Source: Hoeflea_A sp965228435
Lineage (GTDB): Bacteria > Pseudomonadota > Alphaproteobacteria > Rhizobiales > Rhizobiaceae
Length of the DNA: 64,000 bases
Reading direction: 5' to 3'
Assembly: GCA_965228435.1 (NCBI GenBank)
Contig: OZ245818.1
Span: 4,464,001 to 4,528,000 of the forward strand
A model generated the notes under the pieces. The model ran no database searches and was not told the origin of the DNA. It was given only the letters and a program-made list of their open reading frames with translations. Both the position numbers and the translations under genes were made by a program. How positions within the stretch are numbered: position 1 is the first letter of the stretch; each line of letters opens with the position of its first letter. Shown here piece by piece: positions 17,757 to 26,801 of this stretch.

Positions 17757-18413
17757 ATGAAAACTATTGCGCGTCTGGCAGCATTGATCACGGTCCTGGC
17801 CGCATTGACCGCGTTGTCGGCTTGCACCAGTTCGAATTCGGGATCTACTGCGGAACAGAATTTTGCGGCCGTCAAGCCCAGTAAGGATCAGCGCGCCCAG
17901 ATCTACCTTTTCCGGGGCGGTTTCAACGGTGTGTTTTCGACCGGAATCAACGAAATGGCGACTGAGCTTAGGGCCCGCGGCGTTCCGGCCCAATCGCTGA
18001 GCTGGGCCAGAGAGAATTCGGTTGTTTACGACATCAAGCAGAAATATGCGAAAGGGCAAGCCCGGCCCATCATTCTCGCCGGCCACTCCCTGGGTGCTGA
18101 GGTCGTGCTGAAGATGGCCCGCAAGCTCACCAGCAGCGGAATTCCGGTCGACCTTGTCATCGTCTTCGATGCGCTCGGCGCGTCGCGCGTTCCAAAGGGT
18201 GTCAAGCGCTTCGTCAATTACCGGGCATCCGGTTGGAAGAATTTCCCCGGCGATTTCAAACCCGATCCCGGGTTCAAGGGGAAAATCGTCAATGTTGACA
18301 TTAGAACGCTGCCGAAACTCGACAAGGCAAGCCACTGGAACATCGTGAACCAGCAGGAGCTGCAGAGATTGGCGGTCAAGGAGATCGAATCCGTCTACCG
18401 GAGAAGCAGGTAG
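17757..18413 (+). CDS. Lipoprotein with alpha/beta-hydrolase fold (copy 1)
   Basis: The 218-residue product begins with a lipoprotein signal (MKTIARLAALITVLAALTAL, lipobox LSAC). The mature part has a YLFRGGFNGVFSTGI segment and the nucleophile elbow GHSLGAEVV, as in lipase/esterase-like alpha/beta hydrolases. It ends with IVNVDIRTLPKLDKASHWNIV, whose histidine may be catalytic. The ATG at 17757 follows GGAGAAAG. It is about half identical by eye to the next gene, a clear tandem duplication. Its role is unknown; an envelope-associated esterase is an inference. Confidence 0.8.
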   Translation: MKTIARLAALITVLAALTALSACTSSNSGSTAEQNFAAVKPSKDQRAQIYLFRGGFNGVFSTGINEMATELRARGVPAQSLSWARENSVVYDIKQKYAKGQARPIILAGHSLGAEVVLKMARKLTSSGIPVDLVIVFDALGASRVPKGVKRFVNYRASGWKNFPGDFKPDPGFKGKIVNVDIRTLPKLDKASHWNIVNQQELQRLAVKEIESVYRRSR

Positions 18414-18417
18414 CGCG

Positions 18418-19140
18418 GTGAGGTTCGATGGCTGGCGTATGCAGGCGGCCAGGGACGTGTTGTTGGGGGCACCGGCGTTGAGAAAATACGGTTCGATTGC
18501 GAAGGCGATTGTCGCACTGGCTGCCATGATTCTTCTCGCAGCCTGCACGTCCACCGAGACGGCGAGCACCCAGGCTCGCGCTTTTGCCGCGACACCGCTG
18601 CCGGCTTCGGGCAAGGCCTCCACCGCGCAGGTTTACATGTTTCGCGGCGGGTTCGGCGATCTGTTCTCCAGCGGTATCAACGATATGGCGGCGGAGCTGC
18701 GCGGTAAGGGCGTTCCTGCTCATGCGCTGAGTTGGACGAGCGAAAACGCCGTCTTGTCCAAGATCGAGAAGGCTTACGCAAGGAACCGGCGCGGCCCGAT
18801 CATTCTGGTGGGGCACTCGCTCGGGGCCGGCGCGTCCGTCAGGATCGCCCGTTCGCTGACGGCCGACGGCATTCCGGTCGATCTCGTCATCGTCATGGAT
18901 TCCCTTGGTGCGCCGAATGTACCCAAGGGCGTACGCCGGTTCATCAGTTACAAAGCTTCGGGCGATCAGAACAATCCCGGCGATTTCAAAGGTGCTTCGG
19001 GGTTTTCCGGCAAGATCGTCAACGTTGACATTCGCAACCTGCCGGATCTCGAAGATGCCGGCCACTGGAGCATGGTTCAGCGGGACGCATTGCAGAAGCG
19101 GATCATGCGCGAAATCCTGGCGGCCTACCGCCGGGGCTGA
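18418..19140 (+). CDS. Lipoprotein with alpha/beta-hydrolase fold (copy 2)
   Basis: A tandem paralogue of the preceding gene, 4 bp downstream. Shared features are the lipobox (LLAACTS), YMFRGGFGDLFSSGINDMA, the nucleophile elbow GHSLGAGAS, and the C-terminal IVNVDIRNLPDLEDAGHWSMV. The longest frame starts at a GTG (18418). A TTG at 18478 gives a more compact lipoprotein signal peptide (MRKYGSIAKAIVALAAMILL), so the annotated start is uncertain. Both copies keep the serine and the terminal histidine, so neither looks inactivated. Function unknown. Confidence 0.78.
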   Translation: MRFDGWRMQAARDVLLGAPALRKYGSIAKAIVALAAMILLAACTSTETASTQARAFAATPLPASGKASTAQVYMFRGGFGDLFSSGINDMAAELRGKGVPAHALSWTSENAVLSKIEKAYARNRRGPIILVGHSLGAGASVRIARSLTADGIPVDLVIVMDSLGAPNVPKGVRRFISYKASGDQNNPGDFKGASGFSGKIVNVDIRNLPDLEDAGHWSMVQRDALQKRIMREILAAYRRG

Positions 19141-19187
19141 GGACCTGCCACTCTTTACGCTTCCTTAACGCTAAGGGCCTGCCGGAG

Positions 19188-19367
19188 ATGGTTCCGGACG
19201 CGGAAGGGCGGCGATCGGTCTTGGCGGATGTACGTGCCGTGTTGAAAGCTGCTGGAAAGGCCACGCCGGATGAGCGCGGGCGCCTGCAGAGGCTGGACAA
19301 GATCTTCAAGACGCCACGAACGAAGAACAGGACACAATTGGAACGGTCCGCGATGGAGCCGGCCTGA
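19188..19367 (+). CDS. Possible small hypothetical protein
   Basis: A 59-codon frame from ATG 19188 gives a charged, helix-prone peptide (MVPDAEGRRSVLADVRAVLK at the N-terminus, RLQRLDKIFKTPRTK in the middle) with codon use like its neighbours. The only ribosome-binding sequence is GGAG directly against the ATG, which is too close to be convincing. It may be a gene remnant. I see no other feature in 19141-19432. Confidence 0.25.
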   Translation: MVPDAEGRRSVLADVRAVLKAAGKATPDERGRLQRLDKIFKTPRTKNRTQLERSAMEPA

Positions 19368-19432
19368 TTGCGCTGCTGCGCCTTTGAACCGGGTAGACGA
19401 TGCGCCCGGCGGAGAGTGCTCGGCGCTGATGA

Positions 19433-20035
19433 CTACAGTCGCACGCCAGTCTGTCGATCTTCCGGGCGCGACAGGACATAGTTCTGTTTCGACCTGGGCT
19501 TTGCTGTACCCTCCGGCAGCCAGTCCGGCCAGTGGCAGGGATGTGCAAGTCCACCTCCGAGCAGAACCCCGGTATCGCCACTCATGGTGTCGATCTGCAT
19601 CTGTTTTAAGTTGCGCGCTCCAGACAGGTCCGTCCGGCCGGCAGCGCCGTTTGCTTCCATCACCCGTACGCTCTTTGCGTTGGAGCCGCTGAAGTCGACG
19701 CCGCAGCAATCGGTGCCCGTGAAGCGGGCACCGCGCAACACGCTGTCGGCCAGGTCTGCTCCACTGCAGTCAGCCCAGGTAATGTTTGCACCCAGCAGGC
19801 AGGCTCGTTCCATAAGGGCGCCCATGAGGGTCGCTCCGCCAAGATCGGCGCCGGCAAGGTTTGCATCTTCAAGATTGGACCAGGCAAGATCGGCTTCGGC
19901 AAGATTGGCTCTGCGCAGGTCCACCTCGCGCAGATCAGCGCCTCTGAGATCGGGCCTCAATCGACGTTGCGCACGCCACTCGTTCCACATCGCCACATCG
20001 TGTTTCAGGAGATCGATATGCTCGCCATTGGCCAT
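19433..20035 (-). CDS. Pentapeptide-repeat protein
   Basis: The 200-residue protein contains a run of A(D/N)LxX pentapeptides from about residue 27 (LRGADLREVDLRRANLAEAD and onward to about residue 115), predicting a right-handed quadrilateral beta-helix. The C-terminal third is not repetitive. The ATG at 20035 is preceded on the minus strand by AAAGGAAG. Pentapeptide proteins range from topoisomerase-protecting factors to scaffolds, and nothing nearby narrows the role. It is a single gene with about 265 bp of featureless DNA upstream. Confidence 0.85.
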   Translation of the reverse strand: MANGEHIDLLKHDVAMWNEWRAQRRLRPDLRGADLREVDLRRANLAEADLAWSNLEDANLAGADLGGATLMGALMERACLLGANITWADCSGADLADSVLRGARFTGTDCCGVDFSGSNAKSVRVMEANGAAGRTDLSGARNLKQMQIDTMSGDTGVLLGGGLAHPCHWPDWLPEGTAKPRSKQNYVLSRPEDRQTGVRL

Positions 20036-20301
20036 CGCGCGTCTTCCTTTCGGGACACGTTCCTTGTTGGTCGTTGGCCAGAGTGGGGCCGTTGGTGAGA
20101 AGCCACCGGTCCCGACACCGCCAGATTGATCTGGCCGCTTGAACTCCATATGGGTTCTGTCGTTCGAGTTTGTAGAAGCTCTTGGCGAGAATCCGCCCGC
20201 CGCAAAGTCTTTGCATTGCCGATCGCCGGAAATCCGGCCTGTCCGATAGACAAATTCTCTGGCCTTTCGCGCGACATCCTATTGAAGATCGCAACGGCCT
20301 C

Positions 20302-21183
20302 TTAATCCTCATCCTTCTCGGTCAATCTGGACAGGACGATACCGCCGGCTATCACCAGCAAGGCGCCTGACATTTCTTGCAGTCCGAGGTTTTGGTGAAA
20401 GACCAGGACACCCAGCGCTGCCGCAAAAGGAATGCTCGCATAACCAATGGGAACAACGGCAACGGCAGCGGCGTTTTGCAGGGCCTTGATCCAGCAGTAT
20501 TCCTCGGCCAGTGCCAGCGGACCGATCAAAAGCAGCACCAGATAGTCGCCGCCGTTGAAGGGCTGCCAGACCCAGATTGCCGGGCCGAGCAACATGAGAG
20601 ATCCCAGCACGTTGACGATGAGCATGATGAGGATCGGCTTGTCCCGGTCGGACAGCATTTTGATGAACAGCATCTCTGAGCCGGAAAACACCGCACCAAA
20701 AGCGGCAAGGCCGAGGCCGATAGCAGATGATCCGACTCCAGTGCCTGCATCAGCGCGCGCAATCACCATGGCGCCCAGCAGGCACAGCATCGCGGCGAGC
20801 CAGTGCAACGGGCTGGCGCGCTCCTTGAGCAGAGCCACCGCGAGCAGCATTGTTATGACCCCGTCGGTGAGGCTGATGGCGGTCGAGTCCTCGTAGGCGA
20901 TGAACAGCGGCGCTGAGATGATGCACAGATCGCCGAACACGCTGCTGAGCGCCCGGGCGGCGTGCAGGCCGGGCAGGCGTGTTTTCAAAGCGCCAGTGCC
21001 GCGCAGGGTGAAGGCCGCGATCACGACCATGATCAGTGCCGCGACAAAATAATTCATGAAGACGATTTGGATCGGATTGGCCTCGGGCCCGATGAAGCGT
21101 GCGGACGCAAAGATCAGCGTGTAGAAGAGCGCTCCTGCCAGCGCCCAAAGGATCGCTCGACTGCGTGCGGTATCAAGGCTCAT
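20302..21183 (-). CDS. EamA/DMT-family transporter
   Basis: The 293-residue protein has ten hydrophobic segments arranged as two EamA repeats, each of about 140 residues, and a short charged C-terminus (LTEKDED). Proteins of this drug/metabolite superfamily usually export amino acids, nucleosides or related metabolites. It is monocistronic on the minus strand. The substrate cannot be predicted from sequence alone. Confidence 0.88.
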   Translation of the reverse strand: MSLDTARSRAILWALAGALFYTLIFASARFIGPEANPIQIVFMNYFVAALIMVVIAAFTLRGTGALKTRLPGLHAARALSSVFGDLCIISAPLFIAYEDSTAISLTDGVITMLLAVALLKERASPLHWLAAMLCLLGAMVIARADAGTGVGSSAIGLGLAAFGAVFSGSEMLFIKMLSDRDKPILIMLIVNVLGSLMLLGPAIWVWQPFNGGDYLVLLLIGPLALAEEYCWIKALQNAAAVAVVPIGYASIPFAAALGVLVFHQNLGLQEMSGALLVIAGGIVLSRLTEKDED

Positions 21184-21244
21184 GACTAAGCAGCCGAGGT
21201 GCGCCGAGGTTGGCGCGTCACCGGTAACGCCTCATTCCGATTGC

Positions 21245-23212
21245 TCAAAACCGCCAGCCGATTCGGCCCGCGCCGCGAACTTCCCGGTAATCGTCCGATC
21301 CGAGCCGGCCTTCCACCTCGATATTGACCGATAGAGCGCCGTTGTGCGGACGGAAGCCTATGCCGATACCGGCGACACCGACTGCGGTGGTGCCGGCGAA
21401 GTTGCCGCTGAAATCCAGAGGCAGCCCGGTCACGGTTGCGTCCACCGAATTGTTGCCCAGATTGAACAGGCCGTTGGCACCAAGCCAGCCGTCAAGTGTC
21501 AGGATGCCGCTGTCTTTGTCCCATTGGCCCAGCCTGCGCAGCATTTCCGCGTTCAGGGCAGCGACCTGGACGGTCCGGCTCGAGACCGAGAGATTGGCGG
21601 AGGATCCGGTTTCCTGATAGCCGTCCAGAAACAGCGCCGCATAACGTCCGCCAATGGTCACGAACGTGCGGTCGTTGATCTGGCGGGTGGCAGACAGCGC
21701 AGGCGACAGGAAGTAGCCGTCATAGTCGGCCGACGCGGTCTCTCGACCACCCGCCACCATGTTGTTGGCGACATTGCGTGTCGAGTCGTGGTGGGCAAAA
21801 CCGGCGGCCAGCGCCATGTCATAACGCCACGAGCCGTGTTGCATGCTGCCATAGAGACCGCCGAATGCCGATGTCACGGCGATTGTCTGGGCGTCGTTGT
21901 CTGTCTCGAAATGGCTATGGGAGCCACCCGCGAACAGGCCATAGATGCCCGAGCCGTAAACCGCATGGCCACCGGCAATCCCTCCACCATAGGTCTGATC
22001 GGCACCCGTGACTGCGCCCGATCCGGACTGGCTCTGATATCCGCCGAACCCGCTGATCCAGCCTCTGGGCCCGCCGGCCTCATAACCTTCACCACCGAAG
22101 CCGAATACGGACCGACTTGAAACCGCATCGGGATCGGCAGCCTGGCGCACCGTGTCCTGGATCGTTTGCGTGAGTGTTTGCAGCCAGGGATTGGCCGTTG
22201 CAAATCCAGTTGGGTCGACGGTGACGACGATACCATTTGAGGTGTCATTGACGAACGGGGCTGTCGCATCGAGCGTCGTGAACACGCCGGCATAATCGAG
22301 CACCACATTCTGGCCGGCCGCGATGGTCAGCTTTTCGTCAATGCCCTCGAAACTGACGGGCCCCTCAATGATCGAACCCGGCATGACAACCAGCTCCGTG
22401 CCAATGCCAACGATACCGATGGCATAAGGGCCGCCGTCGGTTTGCACGGTGCCGTAGTTGACGATTCGCGTGTTGTCGCCTTGTGATCCGATGCCGGCTT
22501 TCTGTCCGACAACAGTGCCATGGTTGATGATGGTGGCATTGTCGCCGATGGAGAAGATACCGTCTTCGTCGCCGCTCACCATCCCGTAGTTGGTTACGGT
22601 GGAGAATGCACCTCCGTTGCGGATGCCGTGTATGTCGACAACAATTCCCTGGGAATCGCCATTCACGGTTCCGCGATTGATGACATTGGCATGATCGCCG
22701 TCCGAGCGAATACCGTGATTGAGTGCATTGATTACACCGGTGTTGGTGATGGTGGCGTTGCTGCCGGTCGAGCGGATGCCGTAGCTGTCCGCATCGATCG
22801 ATCCGCTGTTCGTCACGGCCGAGAAGTTGCCGTCCGAGCGAATGCCGATAGCTATGTTTTCAGCCTCGATCGACCCCGTGTTGACGATGCTCGCATTGTC
22901 ACCCTTCGAACGGATCGCGCCGCCGTCCGAGCTGCCGGCATCATTGAGAAAAATGGTTCCGTCGTTGACGATCGACTGATCGGACGCCTTGCCCTCGACC
23001 GCATCGAGACCGAAGCCGGTGACGTCGATGGCACCGCCCGATTCGACCGTCAATGTATCGCCGGCGTTGTCCAGTGTCTGAGGCACGGTCACCGTGTCGC
23101 CGGACGGGATCACGATGTCCTGTGCCCAGCCCGATTGCGGGAGCAGGATCGCAGTCGAGATCACAAGCACATGTAGTCTAGTGAGCTTTGAGCAGAATAA
23201 TGTTTCGGGCAT
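21245..23212 (-). CDS. Autotransporter (type Va) with NxG-repeat passenger
   Basis: The 655-residue protein starts with a signal peptide ending at GWAQ-D (about residue 30). A passenger of about eight repeats of 22-28 residues follows (pattern N-x-G-x-I/V with GIRSDGDNA turns, residues about 80-285), predicting a beta-helix. The C-terminal 270 residues form an autotransporter beta-barrel that ends in aromatic phenylalanine (GRIGWRF). RGWISGFGGY is the usual beginning of the barrel domain. The passenger is short and probably surface-exposed, possibly adhesive. The gene is monocistronic, and no protease motif is seen. Confidence 0.9.
   Translation of the reverse strand: MPETLFCSKLTRLHVLVISTAILLPQSGWAQDIVIPSGDTVTVPQTLDNAGDTLTVESGGAIDVTGFGLDAVEGKASDQSIVNDGTIFLNDAGSSDGGAIRSKGDNASIVNTGSIEAENIAIGIRSDGNFSAVTNSGSIDADSYGIRSTGSNATITNTGVINALNHGIRSDGDHANVINRGTVNGDSQGIVVDIHGIRNGGAFSTVTNYGMVSGDEDGIFSIGDNATIINHGTVVGQKAGIGSQGDNTRIVNYGTVQTDGGPYAIGIVGIGTELVVMPGSIIEGPVSFEGIDEKLTIAAGQNVVLDYAGVFTTLDATAPFVNDTSNGIVVTVDPTGFATANPWLQTLTQTIQDTVRQAADPDAVSSRSVFGFGGEGYEAGGPRGWISGFGGYQSQSGSGAVTGADQTYGGGIAGGHAVYGSGIYGLFAGGSHSHFETDNDAQTIAVTSAFGGLYGSMQHGSWRYDMALAAGFAHHDSTRNVANNMVAGGRETASADYDGYFLSPALSATRQINDRTFVTIGGRYAALFLDGYQETGSSANLSVSSRTVQVAALNAEMLRRLGQWDKDSGILTLDGWLGANGLFNLGNNSVDATVTGLPLDFSGNFAGTTAVGVAGIGIGFRPHNGALSVNIEVEGRLGSDDYREVRGAGRIGWRF
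22370..22970 (-). repeat. In-gene tandem repeats encoding the autotransporter passenger
   Basis: About eight degenerate repeats of roughly 66-84 bp, visible as repeated GTTGATG/GTGTTGGTGATGGTGG-like blocks. They encode N-x-G-x-I units with an intervening G-I-R-S-D-G-D/N-N-A turn. Divergence between units is considerable, so they are old rather than recently expanded. Confidence 0.7.
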
Positions 23213-23388
23213 AAGGTCCGGCCGCCGTTCCGTGACTCATCATCGGGAACAATCAACCAGTTGCCGGCGATTATGTCACTTCAAATCTCATGCCCGGCCG
23301 ACGCGTAACCCGGTTTACTGCAAATCGGGTTCCTTTGCTTGTCGCGCACAGCCGCCGCTTTTATCAGACCGCCAATGCGGGTGACCGA

Positions 23389-23725
23389 CTAGAGGCCGGA
23401 CACGAAAGAACCGAGGTCGGCGTTGGATCGCTTCGGGTCTTCCAGGAACGGCGCATGGCCCAAGTCATGTGTTTGGTGGTGCCGCCGCCGGCTTCAACCA
23501 GTTCCTGCATGATCTCGGTCGAGCGAGGCAGCACGTGCTGGTCCTCGGTCGATCACCATGGCGCGGCGCACAATTGGGGCGTCTGCATTTTGTAGGCCAG
23601 CGCCTTTGCCATGACAGCATCCGGCAGAGGCAAGCCGGGCAGCATCTCCAGGAAACGCTCGGTTCGGGCCAATTGCTGGGCGTAGTCGCCGCAGGTCGCG
23701 GTTTCGACGGCCCCGCAACCCATAC
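23389..23725 (-). pseudogene. Decayed C-terminal remnant of an alpha/beta-hydrolase gene
   Basis: On the minus strand one frame reads YAQQLARTERFLEMLPG and continues to a stop after LCAAPW. The same frame resumes past the stop with EDQHVLPRSTEIMQEL, like the D-x-x-x-P loop holding the catalytic acid of alpha/beta hydrolases. A frameshift then gives LGHAPFLEDPKRSNADLGSF and a TAG at 23389-23391, carrying the conserved catalytic histidine context (GHAPFLE). The N-terminal half with the nucleophile elbow is missing, and the remnant abuts the stop of the cyclase-like gene at 23726. Stop, frameshift and truncation together indicate a dead gene. Confidence 0.75.
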
Positions 23726-24832
23726 TTATCGGGCCTGTTGCTCCGCCACGGTTTCTTCAGCGATTGACGTGAAACGATCGAGCTGTTCCCTAACCTGCCT
23801 CGGCAGCTTCCATGCAAACATGAGGTTGAGTGGTCGTGAGGCCAACTTCCCGAAGACAGTCCCGCCCTTGGTTTTACTGTAGCGGACCATGAGAAGCGTT
23901 GCGCTTCCGTCAGGGATCAGCTCAAGAGTTTCATGCGTGTAAAGCCCGAACGGCAGTTCAATCCGGTTGGTTATATATTCGCCGGGTCGCCAATCAATGA
24001 TTTCGAAAAAAGAGACCTCTTTACCGTGATGGCAGCGATATGTGGTACCGACTTCGAAACGTGGATTTGCAGTATCGGTCTTTTCGAGACTCCCTAGGTC
24101 GAGCATGCGCACCCGCACATCGGGGCGGGAGACAAGCGCAAATGCGGCTTCGGGAGACAAAGGCACTGTACAGGTCAGATCTTCGGCAAACAGTCGTTCC
24201 TGTGACGTGACTCTGATCCTGTGGCGGTCGCGTTCCTTGGCCCAGACGGCGGCCAGGTCATGCAGCACGAAGCTGATTTCGCCCAGATGCTCGTAAATCT
24301 CGGAATGCCGGGTCGCCGCGTCGAAGTATTTGCCCAGATCGAGACTCTTTAGCGCATCTTCGGTTATCAGCGCGTAGGCGTTCATCTCTTGTGTTTTGGC
24401 AGCATCGTTCTTGAGCAGCCTGAAGGCGGCAACCACGGCAGGTCCCGCGAGCTCGGTTCGGTCGCCGATTTCCTGGCTGGTGTATTCGCCGTGATGGAGC
24501 ACTATCTTCAGATCAAGGTCGCCCACTCCTGCGCATGCCTTGCAGGGGCAATCGGTGTTGATCTTGATCCGATCTCGGGTTTGCGAGAACAGTCCATAAA
24601 TCCGTTCTGCGAAATCAAGCATATATTGGCCGGAGGCCAGCTTTTCATCTGCTGTGTAGGCAAAAATCGCGTCGCCTTGAAGGTTCGAAACCTTCAAGGG
24701 CAGACTGAATTTGGGCAGCAGCGTCTCGAATATTTGCCTGAGAATGCCATCCGCGTGTTCCAGCTCGGTGCTGGTCACAAATTTTGTGTAGCCGGAGATA
24801 TCAGCAATGAAGAGTGATCCCCTGCTTTTCAC
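23726..24832 (-). CDS. DUF2652 cyclase-like domain fused to an SRPBCC-like domain
   Basis: The 368-residue protein begins SLFIADISGYTKFV, the strand that carries the metal-binding aspartate in class III nucleotide cyclases, and continues with LQGDAIFAY. A cysteine cluster (CPCKAC) precedes LKIVLHHGEY, as in DUF2652 proteins. The C-terminal half (about 205-350) looks like a START/SRPBCC lipid- or hydrophobic-ligand-binding fold (DLTCTVPLSPEAAFALV, then TLELIPDGSATLLMVRYSKT). Whether it makes a cyclic nucleotide is uncertain, because typical substrate-specifying residues are not clear. The gene is next to the hydrolase remnant. Confidence 0.72.
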   Translation of the reverse strand: MKSRGSLFIADISGYTKFVTSTELEHADGILRQIFETLLPKFSLPLKVSNLQGDAIFAYTADEKLASGQYMLDFAERIYGLFSQTRDRIKINTDCPCKACAGVGDLDLKIVLHHGEYTSQEIGDRTELAGPAVVAAFRLLKNDAAKTQEMNAYALITEDALKSLDLGKYFDAATRHSEIYEHLGEISFVLHDLAAVWAKERDRHRIRVTSQERLFAEDLTCTVPLSPEAAFALVSRPDVRVRMLDLGSLEKTDTANPRFEVGTTYRCHHGKEVSFFEIIDWRPGEYITNRIELPFGLYTHETLELIPDGSATLLMVRYSKTKGGTVFGKLASRPLNLMFAWKLPRQVREQLDRFTSIAEETVAEQQAR

Positions 24833-25048
24833 AGTCTGATGGTCCTCTGAACGATGCAGCGGAGGTTACCACCAGACTTGTTTTCGGACAACGTTACCGG
24901 GGAGGTCTACTACTTTGCGTTAGGCACTAGCCCTTTGGAATTGATCGTGCGGGACACAACCATCCGGCTGGTGCGTCATTGATCGAAAGCTCCTCTTGTC
25001 GCTGCCATCAGGCTCTGACTGCGCGAGTTCACGGCATATGTCGCAACC

Positions 25049-25915
25049 CTAGGGCCGAGGCACCTGCGCAGCGAGGGCCAGGGCCACGTCATAGACCTTC
25101 TCGTTGGAGCGCTGCAGTTCCGCCTGGTCTTCCGGCGCCAACGGGTCGAGGAAGGTTCGACGCAGCGGCAGGGCATCCCAGACTGTCAGCATCGACATGG
25201 CCGAAACACCGTAATGATCGGCAACGGCCACGACCGTCGATGTTTCCATGTCGACGGAGAGCAAACCCTCTGCGGCCCAATCGTCGCACATGGCGTCGGA
25301 CTGGGCGAACAGACTCGGCCAGGTCAGATGAAAGCCACGGCGGGTCCGCACCGCGTCGGCCTGAAGCAAATTCTCCGCCCGGTCGACCCAGGTACCGGTC
25401 GTCTCAACGGTTTCGCCGGCGCCGTAAAGCGGCGCAATGCCGTCGCGTGCCGCGCAGCGCTCCGGCAGGATCACCATGCCGGTCGTGGCTTCGACGTCCA
25501 GCGTGCCGCAGGTGCCGATCTGGATCAGCAGCGGTGTGCCGAGCTGGGCGAAGATATGGGCTGGCTCGACCGCCCGGGCTGCTCCATAGGCGCAGCAATA
25601 GGCGACGGTCGCATCACCGAAGCGGCCCAGATACATTTCCGGGAACGCCAGCTCGCGGACGTCATCAAGTCTGGCAAGCCGGTTCTTCGTCGCCGTCGTG
25701 CGCCACCACGTGCCCTCGAGGATCAAGGCTTGCGGTTCCTCACCCTGCGGCAGGTCGAGTGCTTCGCGCCAGATGTCTGCCGGATAGTCGAGTATGGCCA
25801 AGGTGCTGCGCTTTCTGGCCGGAGGAACCGGCCCATTCGAGTTCAATCTGATAACTCTTGGTAGAGGCTCTCGGTCAACTGGTCGAGGCCGATCGCGGTA
25901 CAGCCTTTGATCCAA
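25049..25915 (-). CDS. Purine/uridine phosphorylase-like protein
   Basis: The 288-residue frame shows PNP/UDP phosphorylase family features: LLIQIGTCGTLDVEATTGMVILPE (phosphate/ribose region) and LSVDMETSTVVAVADHYG (the M-E-T ribose-binding motif). The aspartate used by purine phosphorylases is not obvious, and uridine or nucleosidase activity is possible. The longest frame starts at TTG 25915; another TTG at 25846 with AAGAG upstream gives 265 residues and skips a basic, non-conserved leader. Monocistronic. Confidence 0.75.
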   Translation of the reverse strand: MDQRLYRDRPRPVDREPLPRVIRLNSNGPVPPARKRSTLAILDYPADIWREALDLPQGEEPQALILEGTWWRTTATKNRLARLDDVRELAFPEMYLGRFGDATVAYCCAYGAARAVEPAHIFAQLGTPLLIQIGTCGTLDVEATTGMVILPERCAARDGIAPLYGAGETVETTGTWVDRAENLLQADAVRTRRGFHLTWPSLFAQSDAMCDDWAAEGLLSVDMETSTVVAVADHYGVSAMSMLTVWDALPLRRTFLDPLAPEDQAELQRSNEKVYDVALALAAQVPRP

Positions 25916-25941
25916 TTGTGGGTCAGTAGCAGCGAAGCTGG

Positions 25942-26703
25942 CTATTCCGAAGATTTAGCCTGGACCTCACATCCCCATCCGTCATAGTCCCCATTCAGAT
26001 CGGCGGCATTGTCGAGTACCGCCAGCACAACCGGGTCGATGTCGTTCGGGAGATCCTTGCGAACAAAATCGACCACAATCCGGGATGGATCACCCTCCAG
26101 CGGTTCAAGCGTGGTGATTTCAAAGTCGTTTTGTCTCAGCCATTCGGCGAACTTTTCCGCTTCCGGACTGGTGTGGAAATAGACGCGGTGGTCAATGTCC
26201 CTGGGCGTGGTCAGTTGATCGCCGTGTGATTGGAGAGCGTCGCAGACGCGGCGATTTTTGATGAGCTGCATGCTGCGTGCGGACGGGTACAGGAACCTGA
26301 AATAGGCGTCCCACGCCTCATCCGGTCTCGACCCGACCTCGAATTCATAGTCGGGAAAGTGCAGCATGGCAGCGCTTGCCGTCTTCTCGAAAAAGCTCTT
26401 GGTTCGGGTATAAAAATAGAAGTCCCGGTTCCCATCGGACGTATTGCGACCGACGTAGATGGTGTCGTCTGATGCCGTGACGCTCGCGCAAATACCGTCT
26501 TCGAGAGCCGCGAGTGCGTCAGACTCTTCACCGCTGGAAAGACCGTCCGGCCGGGGCTGTCGCATCCGGACTCGTAAATAGCCGAGCCAATTGTAGCCGG
26601 CCAACGGTGCTTCCGAACGAATTCCAAGGTCGAAGAAGATCGATGCCGGGGAATCGTCAACCAGCAGGGGATAAAATTCCCATTCTTCGCTCAAGGCAAT
26701 CAC
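25942..26703 (-). CDS. DUF695 - RraB two-domain protein
   Basis: The 253-residue protein has an N-terminal DUF695-like domain (EEWEFYPLLVDDSPASIFFD, and DDTIYVGRNTSDGNRDFYFY further on). From about residue 170 it has a RraB-like domain (VYFHTSPEAEKFAEWLRQND, ending DYDGWGCEV). RraB modulates RNase E in enterics, so this fusion may be an RNA-turnover regulator, though the domain is also found with unknown roles. The frame begins at GTG 26703. It stands between the phosphorylase-like gene and coxG, both on the same strand, without overlap. Confidence 0.72.
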   Translation of the reverse strand: MIALSEEWEFYPLLVDDSPASIFFDLGIRSEAPLAGYNWLGYLRVRMRQPRPDGLSSGEESDALAALEDGICASVTASDDTIYVGRNTSDGNRDFYFYTRTKSFFEKTASAAMLHFPDYEFEVGSRPDEAWDAYFRFLYPSARSMQLIKNRRVCDALQSHGDQLTTPRDIDHRVYFHTSPEAEKFAEWLRQNDFEITTLEPLEGDPSRIVVDFVRKDLPNDIDPVVLAVLDNAADLNGDYDGWGCEVQAKSSE

Positions 26704-26801
26704 TCCGGTGACGTTCGTAAGATGTACTTCGTAGACGCCAACCGGCCTGTTCAGTCAAGCGGATTGTACCGTATGCGATATAAACTCTGCAGTTGCAGGC
26801 T

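Noticed and set aside
22370..22970. Regularly spaced repeats that could suggest a CRISPR array
   Set aside because: The units are degenerate, in frame and encode N-x-G-x-I beta-helix turns of an autotransporter; there are no constant repeats with unique spacers.
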